64,000 nucleotides of DNA from Ignavibacteria bacterium (lineage in GTDB: Bacteria; Bacteroidota; Ignavibacteria; Tepidaquicellales; Tepidaquicellaceae): positions 1 to 64,000 of the forward strand of contig JADJWZ010000021.1 in NCBI GenBank assembly GCA_016716125.1, in the 5' to 3' direction. The notes below the pieces were generated by a model. The model was not told where the DNA came from. It did not search any database and was given only the letters and a program-made list of their open reading frames with translations. The position numbers and the translations under genes are program-made. Positions 9,213 to 19,631 of the stretch are shown here, piece by piece. Every line of letters begins with the position of its first letter. Positions within the stretch are counted from its first letter, which is position 1.

Positions 9213-10721
9213 ATGGAAATAAACTGCGAAAAAACTCTTTCAGTCTGGACCGATACATTTAAAGTCCCTGAATTTGATTCATTGAAAGAAAATATGGAAG
9301 CGGATGTTTGTATTGTAGGCGCCGGAATTTCAGGAATTACCTGCGCTTATTTACTTGCAGCCGCAGGTAAGAAAGTAATTGTACTGGATGACGGAATCAT
9401 CGGCGGCGGTGAGACAGGAAATACAACAGCTCACATAACTTCAGTCATTGATGACAGGTTCAGCGTAATGGAAAAACTTCACGGAAAAGAAGGAGCGCAG
9501 ATCGCTTCACAGAGTCATCGTGACGCTGTTTATGAAATAGAAAAAATAATAAAGAAGGAAAACATACTTTGTGACTTTAAAAAAGTTGACGGGTATTTAT
9601 TTTTTGGAGCGGACGATACACTCTTCATTGATGAACATGAAGCTGCAATGCGGGCGGGGATGGAAGTGGAAATTTCAAATTCACCGCTAAAATCATTCAG
9701 GGATCATAATACATTAAAGTTTTCGGGACAGGCGCAGTTTCATGTGCTGAAATATATCTCCTCTCTTGCGGATGCGATTGTCCGGATGAACGGGAAAATT
9801 TTTACCGGTACTTTTGTAAACAGCATTGATGATAATAAAGAAAATGTAATTATTAAAACCCGCAGCGGATTTTCTGTTAAAGCATGTGATGCAGTAATAG
9901 CTACTAACAGTCCGATCAGCGATTATCTTGCCATTCATACAAAGCAGTCTGCATACAGGACTTATGTCACCGGATATAAAATTCAAAAGAACACTGTACC
10001 TGTAGCATTATACTGGGATACGGAAGAGCCTTATCATTACATTAGAGTGTATTCTGAAGAGGACTATGATATTTTAATAATCGGAGGCGAAGATCATAAG
10101 ACAGGACAGGAAGAAAATCCCGAAGAAAGATTTAAGCGGCTTGAGGAATGGTCCGAAAAACATTTTGATGATATTACAACTTCTGAATACAGGTGGTCAG
10201 GTCAGGTAATGGAACCGGTCGACGGGCTGAGTTACATAGGAAAGGATCCTGTAAATTCAGAGCATGTTTATATTATAACAGGAGATTCAGGCATGGGGAT
10301 CACACATGCAACTTACGGCGGAATGATAATTTGTGATCTGATATCCGGAAAAGAAAATAAATGGTCTGAACTGTATGATCCAAAAAGGGTAACTGTGAAA
10401 TCGGCAGGTGAATTTATTAAGGAAGGAGCTAATGCCATTTCTCAGTATTTTGAGCTTGTTACTCCTGGAGATGTTAAAAGCACGGATGAGATTAAAAAAG
10501 GTGAAGGAGCAATAATAAGAGACGGGTTTGATAAATTAGCTGTATATAAGGATATTGAAGGAATTATTCATAAGTTCTCGGCGCTGTGTCCTCACCTTAA
10601 ATGTGTTCTGCAATGGAATCATACTGAAGCAAGCTGGGACTGTCCGTGTCACGGCTCAAGATTTAACTGCCTTGGAATAGTTCTGAACGGACCGGCTATT
10701 TCAGACATGAAGAAAAATTAA
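9213..10721 (+). CDS. FAD-dependent oxidoreductase with C-terminal Rieske [2Fe-2S] domain
   Basis: A 502-residue two-domain protein. Residues 31-59 form the dinucleotide motif (VCIVGAGISGITCAYLL), followed by GGGETGNTTAH and a DAO-type FAD fold. The end carries a Rieske cluster site, Cys459-x-His461 and Cys477-x2-His480 (CPHL...CPCHGSRF). This DadA-plus-Rieske design is recurrent near catalases and other stress genes, and its physiological substrate is unknown. An AAGGAG site precedes the ATG. It is the last gene of the stress island and is followed 20 bp later by the outer-membrane assembly gene. Confidence 0.93.
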   Translation: MEINCEKTLSVWTDTFKVPEFDSLKENMEADVCIVGAGISGITCAYLLAAAGKKVIVLDDGIIGGGETGNTTAHITSVIDDRFSVMEKLHGKEGAQIASQSHRDAVYEIEKIIKKENILCDFKKVDGYLFFGADDTLFIDEHEAAMRAGMEVEISNSPLKSFRDHNTLKFSGQAQFHVLKYISSLADAIVRMNGKIFTGTFVNSIDDNKENVIIKTRSGFSVKACDAVIATNSPISDYLAIHTKQSAYRTYVTGYKIQKNTVPVALYWDTEEPYHYIRVYSEEDYDILIIGGEDHKTGQEENPEERFKRLEEWSEKHFDDITTSEYRWSGQVMEPVDGLSYIGKDPVNSEHVYIITGDSGMGITHATYGGMIICDLISGKENKWSELYDPKRVTVKSAGEFIKEGANAISQYFELVTPGDVKSTDEIKKGEGAIIRDGFDKLAVYKDIEGIIHKFSALCPHLKCVLQWNHTEASWDCPCHGSRFNCLGIVLNGPAISDMKKN

Positions 10722-10741
10722 ATTATGAAATATATAATTCA

Positions 10742-12679
10742 ATGAAAATATACTGTAAATATTTGCTGTTTCTTGTCATGATGTTTTATGCTTTTATCAT
10801 TACGGACATTTCATATTCACAGCTTATTATCATTGAAGAAATTGAAGTAGCTTACACAGATACAAAATCATTTGATGAGGATATCCTGATCTCCGCTCTG
10901 GGACTGAATGAATCTGATGTTTATAAATCGCAGGTTCTCGGAGAGAATATTTATAAGTTACAAAAATTCTATTTTGATAATGGGTACTTTGATGCGGAGA
11001 TAGATACAAATGTGAGATATGATCTTTTGGAAGAGGAAGCGTTTATAAAAATAATTGTTACGGAGAACAGGCGCTACAGAATTGATTCTCTTATCTTCAC
11101 AGGTCTGGACAAAGTGGAAGGCAATACCGGAAGACTTATGAGAAAGATAAATAGAATCAAATCAAAAGATCATTATAATAAAAGTCTGATAATGCAGCAG
11201 ACAAATGAGATAATAGATTTACTTCAGAACAACGGTTATATGAATGCAAGGTTAAAGCAGGATTCCGGTACTGTCGTAAAAAAATATGAGGATTTCTCTG
11301 AACCACTGCTTACAGTCATAATCAATTTTGAAGGAGCGGATTCAATATTCTATTTCGGAAAAACAAACATCAGCATTACCAATAATAAATACGGAGTTGA
11401 GAGCGGACTATTGAGAAAAGAGATAGCGTATAATGAAGGAAATATTTACAGTAAGAAAATAAAACTTCTGAGTGAAACCAACATGTCAAAATTTCCTATC
11501 GTTCAAAGCGCACGCATTAGTCCTTATGAAGTAAATAACGGTAAAGTTGATTTCCACGCGGAAATAATTCTGAATAAAAAAACCGAGATCGGACCGTATG
11601 CAGCATCTGTTGTGATAGATAATATTTTTTATATAGGCGGGGGAGTGCAGTATATAAATAAATATTTTGACAAAAGCGGAAAGATCCTGACTCTTTCTTT
11701 TGACGGGCTTATCAATTCATTTGACATAAACCGTATCGAATTTTCAGCGGCAATTACACAGCCGCATGTTTTTAACACCAATTCCTATCTGACGGATAAG
11801 GTAACGGTCGGACTATATAATATTGAGGATTCTAAAAATTATTACATCGGCAATATAACTTCATATTTACAAACGTTCACGGATTTTACATTCTATAATA
11901 ATGCATCAGTTGATCTTACGGAAGATTTATTAAGATTCACGTATGATACTGCGACCGGTCCTGCTATTACAACATTCAATTCACTGCTCAGTACTACATT
12001 TGTTCATGATAATACCAATGATGTTTTTTCACCGTCCAAAGGTTTTTTCCATTCAATCACTGTAGGTAGCGGAGGGCTCTTACCAAAGCTAATAATAAAT
12101 ACATTTGAACCGAACGTATATTACTCGCAATATTTCAAGTTGTTTACAAGCAACAATTTCTATTTCAATCTTTCAAAGAAACCCGGCAATACGGTTTTTG
12201 CAACAAAGTTTCTGGTTGGCGATATTATTCAGTATGGAAGCGGGGACAGACTAATTCCGCTGCCATCATTTTATAAATTTTTCAGCGGCGGGAGCAGCAG
12301 CGTAAGAGGATGGGGAGCCAGAGATAATGGTGTACTTGAGAATACAAATGACGGCGGGGATTTTTTACTGGAAGGAAGTTTAGAGCTTCGTAATAAATTA
12401 TTTCCCGGAGCAGATAATTTCACCGAAAACATCAGCACAGCAGTATTTTTTGATTACGGAAATGTTTGGGCTGCTGACAATGATTTCAGGCTTGATCAGA
12501 TAGCTCTTGCAGTAGGATTTGGAGTAAGGTATAATTTATTCGTTGGTCCGGTTAGAGTTGATTTTGGATTTAAGCTTTACGATCCGGGTACTGCCGGAAA
12601 TAAATGGCTCTTTAATGACTTCGCAAATATCTTTAAAAACAGATTTGTTGTGCACTTCGGTATCGGTGAAGCGTTCTAA
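10742..12679 (+). CDS. BamA/TamA-family outer-membrane assembly protein (Omp85)
   Basis: A 645-residue protein with a signal peptide (cleavage near SYS-QL). POTRA-like repeats occupy about residues 25-280 (GENIYKLQKFYFDNGYFDAEI is a typical POTRA helix-strand), and a C-terminal 16-strand surface-antigen barrel covers about 290-645, ending GPVRVDFGFKLYDP. Omp85 proteins insert beta-barrel proteins into the outer membrane. Length, POTRA number and the convergent tamB neighbour favour a TamA-like rather than a housekeeping BamA role; this is inference. Its stop codon overlaps the tamB stop on the other strand. Confidence 0.9.
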   Translation: MKIYCKYLLFLVMMFYAFIITDISYSQLIIIEEIEVAYTDTKSFDEDILISALGLNESDVYKSQVLGENIYKLQKFYFDNGYFDAEIDTNVRYDLLEEEAFIKIIVTENRRYRIDSLIFTGLDKVEGNTGRLMRKINRIKSKDHYNKSLIMQQTNEIIDLLQNNGYMNARLKQDSGTVVKKYEDFSEPLLTVIINFEGADSIFYFGKTNISITNNKYGVESGLLRKEIAYNEGNIYSKKIKLLSETNMSKFPIVQSARISPYEVNNGKVDFHAEIILNKKTEIGPYAASVVIDNIFYIGGGVQYINKYFDKSGKILTLSFDGLINSFDINRIEFSAAITQPHVFNTNSYLTDKVTVGLYNIEDSKNYYIGNITSYLQTFTDFTFYNNASVDLTEDLLRFTYDTATGPAITTFNSLLSTTFVHDNTNDVFSPSKGFFHSITVGSGGLLPKLIINTFEPNVYYSQYFKLFTSNNFYFNLSKKPGNTVFATKFLVGDIIQYGSGDRLIPLPSFYKFFSGGSSSVRGWGARDNGVLENTNDGGDFLLEGSLELRNKLFPGADNFTENISTAVFFDYGNVWAADNDFRLDQIALAVGFGVRYNLFVGPVRVDFGFKLYDPGTAGNKWLFNDFANIFKNRFVVHFGIGEAF

Positions 12680-15600
12680 TATTTTATGCGGTATAAAACT
12701 TTTAACCCTGTGTTAGTTGTTGTTTCAGAGCTTCCGAAAATTGTATTGCTCTCTTCTTCACGGTAAAACTCCAGCATAAGTGTTTCCGGCAGATCCAGTC
12801 CTAAAAAGTTATTCAGCGGATAGTCAATTACAAATTCAAAGTTACGTATCTCTTTCAGCAGTTTCCCTCCGACCTTTATTGTAGCTTCACCTAATTCCGA
12901 AGTAAATTCCACATCAGTATCAGCAACATTTCCTTCAGAATAATTGAACTGCGCATCTATTATAAATGGAAGTATGTCTCTGACGGTCTGTGATACAATT
13001 GATGAAATATACAGCGAGCCAATGCTTGTCCCGAGACTCGATGCAACTGCAGTTCTTTCAGTAGTGGAAAGTTCGTTTTTATATTTACCGAATAAAAGAA
13101 AAGTGATCGCATCTCCCTGTGCATCTGTGCCGCTCACGGTAGTACCGTCTTCGATTAACTTAAGTTCAATTTTCGGTTCTTCGAGTTCGCCTTTTATTGT
13201 AAGCATAACTTCAACCGGAATGCTTGCGGTAATACCGTACTGTTGTGTGTTTTTTATACTTTCATGTACTGCCTGTATATCAAGGACGGGATTTGCGATA
13301 GGTCCGTTAAATGTTATTTTACTGTTATTAAGTTTGAAGTCTTTGTAAAATCTGTAATATGAATTATTTACGATATTGACTTCGCCGATTGCCCTGAATT
13401 CTTTATCTTCGGTTTTTAAATTCAGGTCAGCAGTGATCTCTCCGAACAGACGGTCTTTTGTTAAATTATCGAAATCAATTGAAACGTAAATATTCCTTTG
13501 AGTCTTCACATTTATATCTAAATCCAGAAAATCCGCAGCTGATGTTTCTTTTTCGTCAAAAGTATATTTATATCTTGCGAAAGGATTGATTTTATAGTAA
13601 TCATTTGCCTCTGTGATCACGAGTGTATCTTTTGCATAATTTATTGCAGAATCAGAGACAGTGACATAAGTAAAGTTATCAAGCTTGTTATCATACCCGC
13701 TGCCTCCCAAAGGTACGGAAGATATTGTTGCATCAGTAATTAACAGCTGACCTGTGACGCTTAACTTATCCAGATCGCCTTTTATCTTAATTGCCGGTGA
13801 TCCGCTGCCGGCTCTGAAATAACCGTAAACGCCGAGCTCATTTTGCTCAACATCTTCATCTAAAAACACCATGTCACCGGAGGAATTGAGATCAATGTCA
13901 TTTATCTTCATACCGCTGAAATCAATATTGCCGAAAATATTAAAATTTCTGGCTTCATCATTTATGCTTGACATAGAAAGATTGTCAATGACAAGATTTG
14001 AGTTTTCGGTGGAAGTATTCAGTTTGAATTTATAATTCATCCCGGTCAGACTTAAGTAATACTTTCCGTCGTTAATTGTAATTGCGCCTTTAAGATCAGG
14101 TGAAGATGCATTTCCTGTTGCCGTAATTTCTCCGTTCATTGTACCGCCGATCTCAGGCACGGAAGGTATCAGCTTAAGAAAATAATCGAGTACAAAATTC
14201 TCTGAAGCTAATTTCAAATTTACCGGCTTGCCGGAAATATTTGATTCAGTAAGCGTATCACTTTCCGTTAATGGATTTCTGTAAGGAATATCTCCTGTGA
14301 TTTTCAGATTACCTTTACCTTCAGCATTATTAAATACTATGTCAGTCGTCGCTATGTGATCTTTATAATTTATATCAGCTTTGAAATCACCAATGTTTAA
14401 TTCTTCTTCGGGATCTTTATATTTCAAGATATCAGAATTAATTTTTAAATTTAATTCCGGGTCCACAAGATCACCTTTAAAACTGATCAGTAAATTACTG
14501 ATGTTTCCCGTGACAGGACTTTCCTTCACTCTTATAACTTTTCCCGTATCCTGAGAATTTATAATTGAGTAGATGTCGGATATTTCCAATTCCTTTCCTT
14601 CAATTTTCAGATCACTCATTCCGTTAAATACAAAATCACCGTTAACATTTAAAACTGTTTCCAGACTCTTTACAGCGAACTGTTCGAAGTTTACTTTCTG
14701 TCCCGGTATGTAATTTACAATCCAGTCATTTTCATTCGTTATTCTTATATTATTTTGTATGATCAAAGCGCTGTCAAATGTTGCAGTAATATTATCGCTA
14801 GTTAAGTCCGCATTGCCGCGAGCAGTCGCATACAATCCGGAATCCTGCTGCGCTTCTAAATAAAAATCCGCTAATGAATTTTCCAGGTTTATATCTATTT
14901 TCACGGAGTCGAATATCGTGCTGCCGAAAGAGATCTTATCGCCGGTAGTTTTCAGATCCATTTCAATGGAAGAGATTGAATTGTCAGCAGTCAGCTGTGA
15001 ATAATTATTTGACAGAGAAATGTTCGAATTAAAATTCTCTAAGATAACGGCAGTATCCTGATACACAAAATCTTTCGCGTTGATCACAGCATCAAATGAA
15101 AATCCGATTTGATCATTTGAAATATTACCATTTATGTCTCCGTTATACGAAATCCCGAATGGCTGTAATAACCTGCTGGTCATAACAGTATCCTTTAAAA
15201 CTAACTCATAGTTTAAATTGAAATTGGAATTCAGATCCGGATTGAATTGAGAACTAACATTATCTTTATCATAAGTAATATATGATCCGGTGTAGTCAGC
15301 AATATATGCAGTATCAGGCATAAGCTTATTCTGAAATTTTTCGGAGATCAATCCGATATTATAACTCAAAACATTTCCCAGTGAACTAATATCAAAACTT
15401 CCCTCTGCATTAAAATCAAAAAAGTCTGTTGAGACAATAACAGCGTCGTCAGCACCGGAAGTTCTGACCTCAATATCCAGCGCTGTCTGCGGAATCCGAT
15501 TATCCGCAAAATAGGAATCTTCAATATCAAAATTATAACTTCCGTTTATATTCTCCGGATTAATACCTCTGCCTTTTACATTATATGAAAAATTCAGACT

Positions 15601-17277
15601 GCTTTTATCTTCACTGTCTTTTGTAAATTTAGCAATGTTAAGATTCTTCACTCTTCCTGTAAGAGCGTAAGCAGGATTATTCATATTGGCAATATTAACT
15701 TTCCCTTTAGCAGTCACGCTTCCAAATGAAGAAATATGCCTGATGTTAAGATTCACATTATTACCGGATAAATTTAATATGCCTTCGGATATTCTTATAT
15801 CATATCCGGCGATATAAGAATTGCTTAAGTGATACTTAACTGAAGTTGCCATAGCGCCGGGCGCAAATCCGCGTCCTGAAAATTCTGAGTACAGATTCAG
15901 CCTGCTGCTCAGACTATTATCTCTGAGAATTTTCCCGAGGTCTAAATTTGCTGCGCTGATCTTTCCGTTATAATTTTCATTTGTTAAATCCATATTAACA
16001 ATTCCGTCTGCGGAACCTGCATCAGAAGCGATGTCAAATTCAGAATAAAACTTTTCAAATGTTCCGTCAAACTGCAGGTCAGCTTTCACACGTCCCAGAT
16101 AAGACAGATCCGGAATTGAATTATCATTATAAACAGTATTGATGTCTTTTGTTAATACATCCAGGTCTTCGGCTGCAATATTCAAATACAAACTATCCGG
16201 TTCATGGAGATGTCTTACATTCCCTTTAATGTTAATGTAAGATTCAGGAAGCTTAAGCGTAAGATCAGAAATATTAAAATCCCCGTATTTGCCTTTTGCC
16301 AGAAGAACAAGACTGACTGCGCTGTCAAGCATATCAGCATCCGGAACAAAGAAACGCAGATCACTGAAATTTATATTTTCAATATTTATATCAGCTTCAA
16401 ATTCCTTATCTTTGAAATCATCAAATGTTGCGGTGTCAAAAGGATTGAAATTATTTAAAAGAAGTTTGTTAAATTTAATGTGAGAAAGGTCTGTTAAAAT
16501 TTCAAAAGAAGTTACTTCAGTAATAGTATCATCTTCATCTATCTCCGCTTTAAAAACAAAACTCTTAACATTAAAGTCAGCGTCTGTATTGAATGAAAAA
16601 CTTTTCATTTCAACGCTTTTGTTATCAGTGAAATATTCAGCGTTTAATTCTAAGTTAAGATCAGTGACGGTAAGATTGTTGAAATCGAATTCTGTCTGAT
16701 TATTGTTCTGAGCTTTAATGAAAAGAAGTGAGTCACTGTATTTATCAGTTGTATGGAAAAAACCGTTTTCAATTTTTAGTTTATTAACTGATATATCCCA
16801 GTCAAAAGCTGAAGCGCTTGTGTCCAGATCATCGGATGAACTGAAGAGTTTTGAGAAATTCCATAACATGTTTTCCGTGGAATCTTTTATTTTACTGAAA
16901 CTGACTTCAGGAGAATTTATAATGATATGGTCTAAGAGAATCTTTTTATCCGGTAAACCCCAGATGTCATACTTCAGATCAATATAATTAAATTTGATCA
17001 GCGTGTCATTGCCGAGCGTAATATTTCCGCTGTCCAGCTGCAGACCGGTAAAAATATTTCCTTTCAGAGAAGTCACATGGATCTCAGCGTCATTCCTTTG
17101 TAAACCTTCATTCAGATTTTCAACCGCATAATCCAGCGCTATATTATTGAAAGTATTGGTTTGTACAAAAAAGAAAAGTCCGATCAGCAGAAATAATAAG
17201 ATGCCCGCGACCCAGAGAAATATTTTGAGAATTTTTTGTAGATTTTTTTCATAAAGAGTTATTATATATAATAACAA
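12676..17277 (-). CDS. tamB: Translocation and assembly module protein TamB
   Basis: A 1533-residue protein with one N-terminal TM anchor (about residues 13-38) followed by an enormous run of repeated beta strands with the Asn/Asp/Ile pattern of the AsmA/TamB/VPS13-like lipid-conduit superfamily. The last 350 residues carry the TamB C-terminal (DUF490) signature, including SAPIPV-like TKSNIT and LLFGKYKNELSTTERTAVAS. It spans the periplasm and acts with a TamA-type barrel in outer-membrane lipid or protein transport. The only start found in frame near the 5' end is a TTG, so the true start is uncertain by a few codons. Confidence 0.92.
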   Translation of the reverse strand: MLLYIITLYEKNLQKILKIFLWVAGILLFLLIGLFFFVQTNTFNNIALDYAVENLNEGLQRNDAEIHVTSLKGNIFTGLQLDSGNITLGNDTLIKFNYIDLKYDIWGLPDKKILLDHIIINSPEVSFSKIKDSTENMLWNFSKLFSSSDDLDTSASAFDWDISVNKLKIENGFFHTTDKYSDSLLFIKAQNNNQTEFDFNNLTVTDLNLELNAEYFTDNKSVEMKSFSFNTDADFNVKSFVFKAEIDEDDTITEVTSFEILTDLSHIKFNKLLLNNFNPFDTATFDDFKDKEFEADINIENINFSDLRFFVPDADMLDSAVSLVLLAKGKYGDFNISDLTLKLPESYINIKGNVRHLHEPDSLYLNIAAEDLDVLTKDINTVYNDNSIPDLSYLGRVKADLQFDGTFEKFYSEFDIASDAGSADGIVNMDLTNENYNGKISAANLDLGKILRDNSLSSRLNLYSEFSGRGFAPGAMATSVKYHLSNSYIAGYDIRISEGILNLSGNNVNLNIRHISSFGSVTAKGKVNIANMNNPAYALTGRVKNLNIAKFTKDSEDKSSLNFSYNVKGRGINPENINGSYNFDIEDSYFADNRIPQTALDIEVRTSGADDAVIVSTDFFDFNAEGSFDISSLGNVLSYNIGLISEKFQNKLMPDTAYIADYTGSYITYDKDNVSSQFNPDLNSNFNLNYELVLKDTVMTSRLLQPFGISYNGDINGNISNDQIGFSFDAVINAKDFVYQDTAVILENFNSNISLSNNYSQLTADNSISSIEMDLKTTGDKISFGSTIFDSVKIDINLENSLADFYLEAQQDSGLYATARGNADLTSDNITATFDSALIIQNNIRITNENDWIVNYIPGQKVNFEQFAVKSLETVLNVNGDFVFNGMSDLKIEGKELEISDIYSIINSQDTGKVIRVKESPVTGNISNLLISFKGDLVDPELNLKINSDILKYKDPEEELNIGDFKADINYKDHIATTDIVFNNAEGKGNLKITGDIPYRNPLTESDTLTESNISGKPVNLKLASENFVLDYFLKLIPSVPEIGGTMNGEITATGNASSPDLKGAITINDGKYYLSLTGMNYKFKLNTSTENSNLVIDNLSMSSINDEARNFNIFGNIDFSGMKINDIDLNSSGDMVFLDEDVEQNELGVYGYFRAGSGSPAIKIKGDLDKLSVTGQLLITDATISSVPLGGSGYDNKLDNFTYVTVSDSAINYAKDTLVITEANDYYKINPFARYKYTFDEKETSAADFLDLDINVKTQRNIYVSIDFDNLTKDRLFGEITADLNLKTEDKEFRAIGEVNIVNNSYYRFYKDFKLNNSKITFNGPIANPVLDIQAVHESIKNTQQYGITASIPVEVMLTIKGELEEPKIELKLIEDGTTVSGTDAQGDAITFLLFGKYKNELSTTERTAVASSLGTSIGSLYISSIVSQTVRDILPFIIDAQFNYSEGNVADTDVEFTSELGEATIKVGGKLLKEIRNFEFVIDYPLNNFLGLDLPETLMLEFYREEESNTIFGSSETTTNTGLKVLYRIKY

Positions 17278-17499
17278 ATCTTATTCCATAGATATAACAT
17301 ACTTAATGTCATTTTGAAGCATAAATGTATATTTTCATATAACTTAAACGTGATATCTGACAGTTATATGTGACAATTATGTCAATTATTAAATTATTGC
17401 CAAAGAAAAACACTCAAACGAAGGCGAAATACAGCATAACTGATGGCATAGTCTTTGTAATTAAGTTAATTGTAAATTAAACAGTGATAAGAAAAATTT

Positions 17500-18465
17500 A
17501 TGTCCGTAAATAAAGAGAAGTTAAGTCTAAAATTAGTTTGGAAGTTATTGGTTGAAACTGCAAATCAGTTCATTGACGATAAAGGCTTAAAAATGGCAGC
17601 CGCATTGTCGTATTACGCCGCTTTTTCTTTAGGTCCGTTACTGATGATAGTGATCTCGATAGCGGGGATTTTCTTTGGTGAGGAGGCAGCCAGGGGAGAA
17701 ATATCAAGACAGATCACTTACCTTGTCGGACCGGACAGCGCGGAAATGATACAAACGATAATCAAAGGAGCGTCAAATAAAACCAGCGGAATAATTGCAG
17801 GTATAGTCGGCATAATTTTTTTAGTTCTTGGTTCGGTCGGAGTCTTTATTGAACTTCAGGAATCATTAAATATTATCTGGGGAGTAGAGTTAAAGCCGGG
17901 CAGAGGGATCTGGGGATTTATCAAAAACCGTCTCATTTCATTTTCAATGGTAGTTGCAACAGGATTTTTAATGATGGTTTCATTACTCATTAACTCGCTG
18001 ATCTATTTACTTTATAATTTTTTAAACGATTATTTTGAACATATACTCCCGGCATCAGAAGCAATAAATATAATTACTTCATTCATTATAATCACTTTAA
18101 TGTTTGCAATGATATTCAAGTACCTTCCTGATGTATTAATATCATGGAAGTATGTCTGGTTTGGAGCAGTGATTACATCTCTTCTGTTTGCCATCGGAAA
18201 ATATTTCATCGGATTATATCTGGGGAATAGTTCGTACACATCATCATACGGAGCTGCGGCATCGCTCATGATAATGTTCATCTGGATTTATTACTCGGGT
18301 ATAATTTTATTCTTTGGCGCGGAATTTACACAGGTATACAGGAACAGATTCGCATCGACCGAACTGAAACCGGATACTGACGGTATAAAAATAACAAAAG
18401 TATCAGATCTGATCAAAGAATCAGTAGAAAAAGACGGAAAGGTCTCTGATACCGGAAATGATTAA
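17500..18465 (+). CDS. YihY/virulence factor BrkB family membrane protein
   Basis: A 321-residue integral membrane protein with the family hallmarks. These are the KGLKMAAALSYYAAFSLGPLLMI opening (about residues 27-48), six hydrophobic segments, and the GNSSYTSSYGAAASLMIMFIWIYYSG block (about 245-270), followed by FFGAEFTQVY. These proteins were once annotated as RNase BN, and their transport role is not settled. A short polar tail follows. It lies 41 bp before the topoisomerase gene on the same strand, and YihY genes are common in stress islands of this type. Confidence 0.93.
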   Translation: MSVNKEKLSLKLVWKLLVETANQFIDDKGLKMAAALSYYAAFSLGPLLMIVISIAGIFFGEEAARGEISRQITYLVGPDSAEMIQTIIKGASNKTSGIIAGIVGIIFLVLGSVGVFIELQESLNIIWGVELKPGRGIWGFIKNRLISFSMVVATGFLMMVSLLINSLIYLLYNFLNDYFEHILPASEAINIITSFIIITLMFAMIFKYLPDVLISWKYVWFGAVITSLLFAIGKYFIGLYLGNSSYTSSYGAAASLMIMFIWIYYSGIILFFGAEFTQVYRNRFASTELKPDTDGIKITKVSDLIKESVEKDGKVSDTGND

Positions 18466-18512
18466 ACCGGTGGTAATGAATTGATTAAGTTTAATATTGT
18501 GAAAACTTGAAA

Positions 18513-19601
18513 ATGAAAAACATTACTGAAGTTAAAATTATTGAAATGAAATTAAATAACGGGTTAACGGATGCTGCTCAGTCCGCTAAATCAGTGAATC
18601 TTGTTTACGTCAGCAACAGCCGGACCGGTTATACCAGGATCAGGAAAGGAAAATCATTTATTTATCACGATGGAAATAAAAGAATAAAGGATAAATCTGA
18701 ATTAGAACGGCTTAAAAAATTAGTCCTGCCGCCGGCGTGGGAAAATGTATGGATATGCAGAGTTCCTAACGGTCATCTTCAGGCAACCGGAATCGATAAA
18801 CTCGGAAGGAAGCAGTATAAATATCATTCAGACTGGAGCATAATCCGTAACCGGACAAAATATAACCGGCTTTATGAATTCGGTAACAAGCTGCCCGCGA
18901 TACGAAAGGAAATAAATAAGAATCTAAAGCTTTCCGGTTACAATAAGGAAAAAGTGCTGTCAGCTTTGCTGAGTGTAATGGATATAACTAATATCAGAGT
19001 CGGCAGCAGCTTATATGAAAAGCTCTACGGTTCGTTCGGACTTACAACTTTAAAGAATCGCCATGTAAATATTAAAGGCGCAAATATAAAATTTTCATTT
19101 AAGGGAAAGAGAGGAATTAAGCACAGCATTTCTCTGAAGAGCAAAAGACTGGCGGCAATTATCAGAGCATGTAAAGAAATACCCGGGAAAGAATTATTTG
19201 AATATATCAATGATGAAGGTGAGGTTGTAGATGTAGATTCGGGAACGGTGAACGAATTTATACAAAAAATCACGGGCGGTGATTTTACGGCAAAAGATTT
19301 CAGGACGTGGTCAGGAAGCGTAGAGGCAATACTTTCATTGAAAGAACTGGGAGGATATGAGTCAATCACAGAGATGAAAAAAAAAATTGCTATGATGTAT
19401 GAATCTGTTGCCGGGAAACTGGGCAACACAAAAGCAGTCTGTAAGAAATATTATATTCACCCTTTCATTACAGAACTTTATGAAAAGAATAAACTGGAGA
19501 AATACATAAGTAAACTTAAGCCGTCTGACATAAACGGTGAAAGAACCGGACTTTCATCTGAAGAAAAAGTGCTGATGGCAATACTTAATAAAGCCAGATG
19601 A
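18513..19601 (+). CDS. DNA topoisomerase IB (poxvirus/eukaryote-type)
   Basis: A 362-residue type IB topoisomerase. The N-terminal domain includes LPPAWENVWICRVPNGHLQATGID, then KYHSDW. The catalytic core has IRVGSSLY and LTTLKNRHV, the KDFRTWSG block, and the nucleophile Tyr at about residue 314 within CKKYYIHPF. It relaxes supercoils without ATP by forming a 3'-phosphotyrosine. The ATG at 18513 is chosen over a TTG two codons upstream. In Bacteroidota this gene commonly accompanies ku, ligD and catalase genes, as in this window. Confidence 0.94.
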   Translation: MKNITEVKIIEMKLNNGLTDAAQSAKSVNLVYVSNSRTGYTRIRKGKSFIYHDGNKRIKDKSELERLKKLVLPPAWENVWICRVPNGHLQATGIDKLGRKQYKYHSDWSIIRNRTKYNRLYEFGNKLPAIRKEINKNLKLSGYNKEKVLSALLSVMDITNIRVGSSLYEKLYGSFGLTTLKNRHVNIKGANIKFSFKGKRGIKHSISLKSKRLAAIIRACKEIPGKELFEYINDEGEVVDVDSGTVNEFIQKITGGDFTAKDFRTWSGSVEAILSLKELGGYESITEMKKKIAMMYESVAGKLGNTKAVCKKYYIHPFITELYEKNKLEKYISKLKPSDINGERTGLSSEEKVLMAILNKAR

Positions 19602-19631
19602 ACCTAAAGTAAATTTATGTCTCTGTTATTT

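Noticed and set aside
12944..13348. Plus-strand ORFs within tamB and similar antisense frames elsewhere
   Set aside because: They are shadows of the long, motif-bearing genes on the opposite strand, with no ribosome sites or family features.
17444..17459. Sigma-54 type promoter (TGGCATAGTCTTTGTA) before the YihY gene
   Set aside because: Spacing fits, but the -12 element has GT instead of GC and no activator gene or site is seen. One weak match in AT-rich DNA is not enough.
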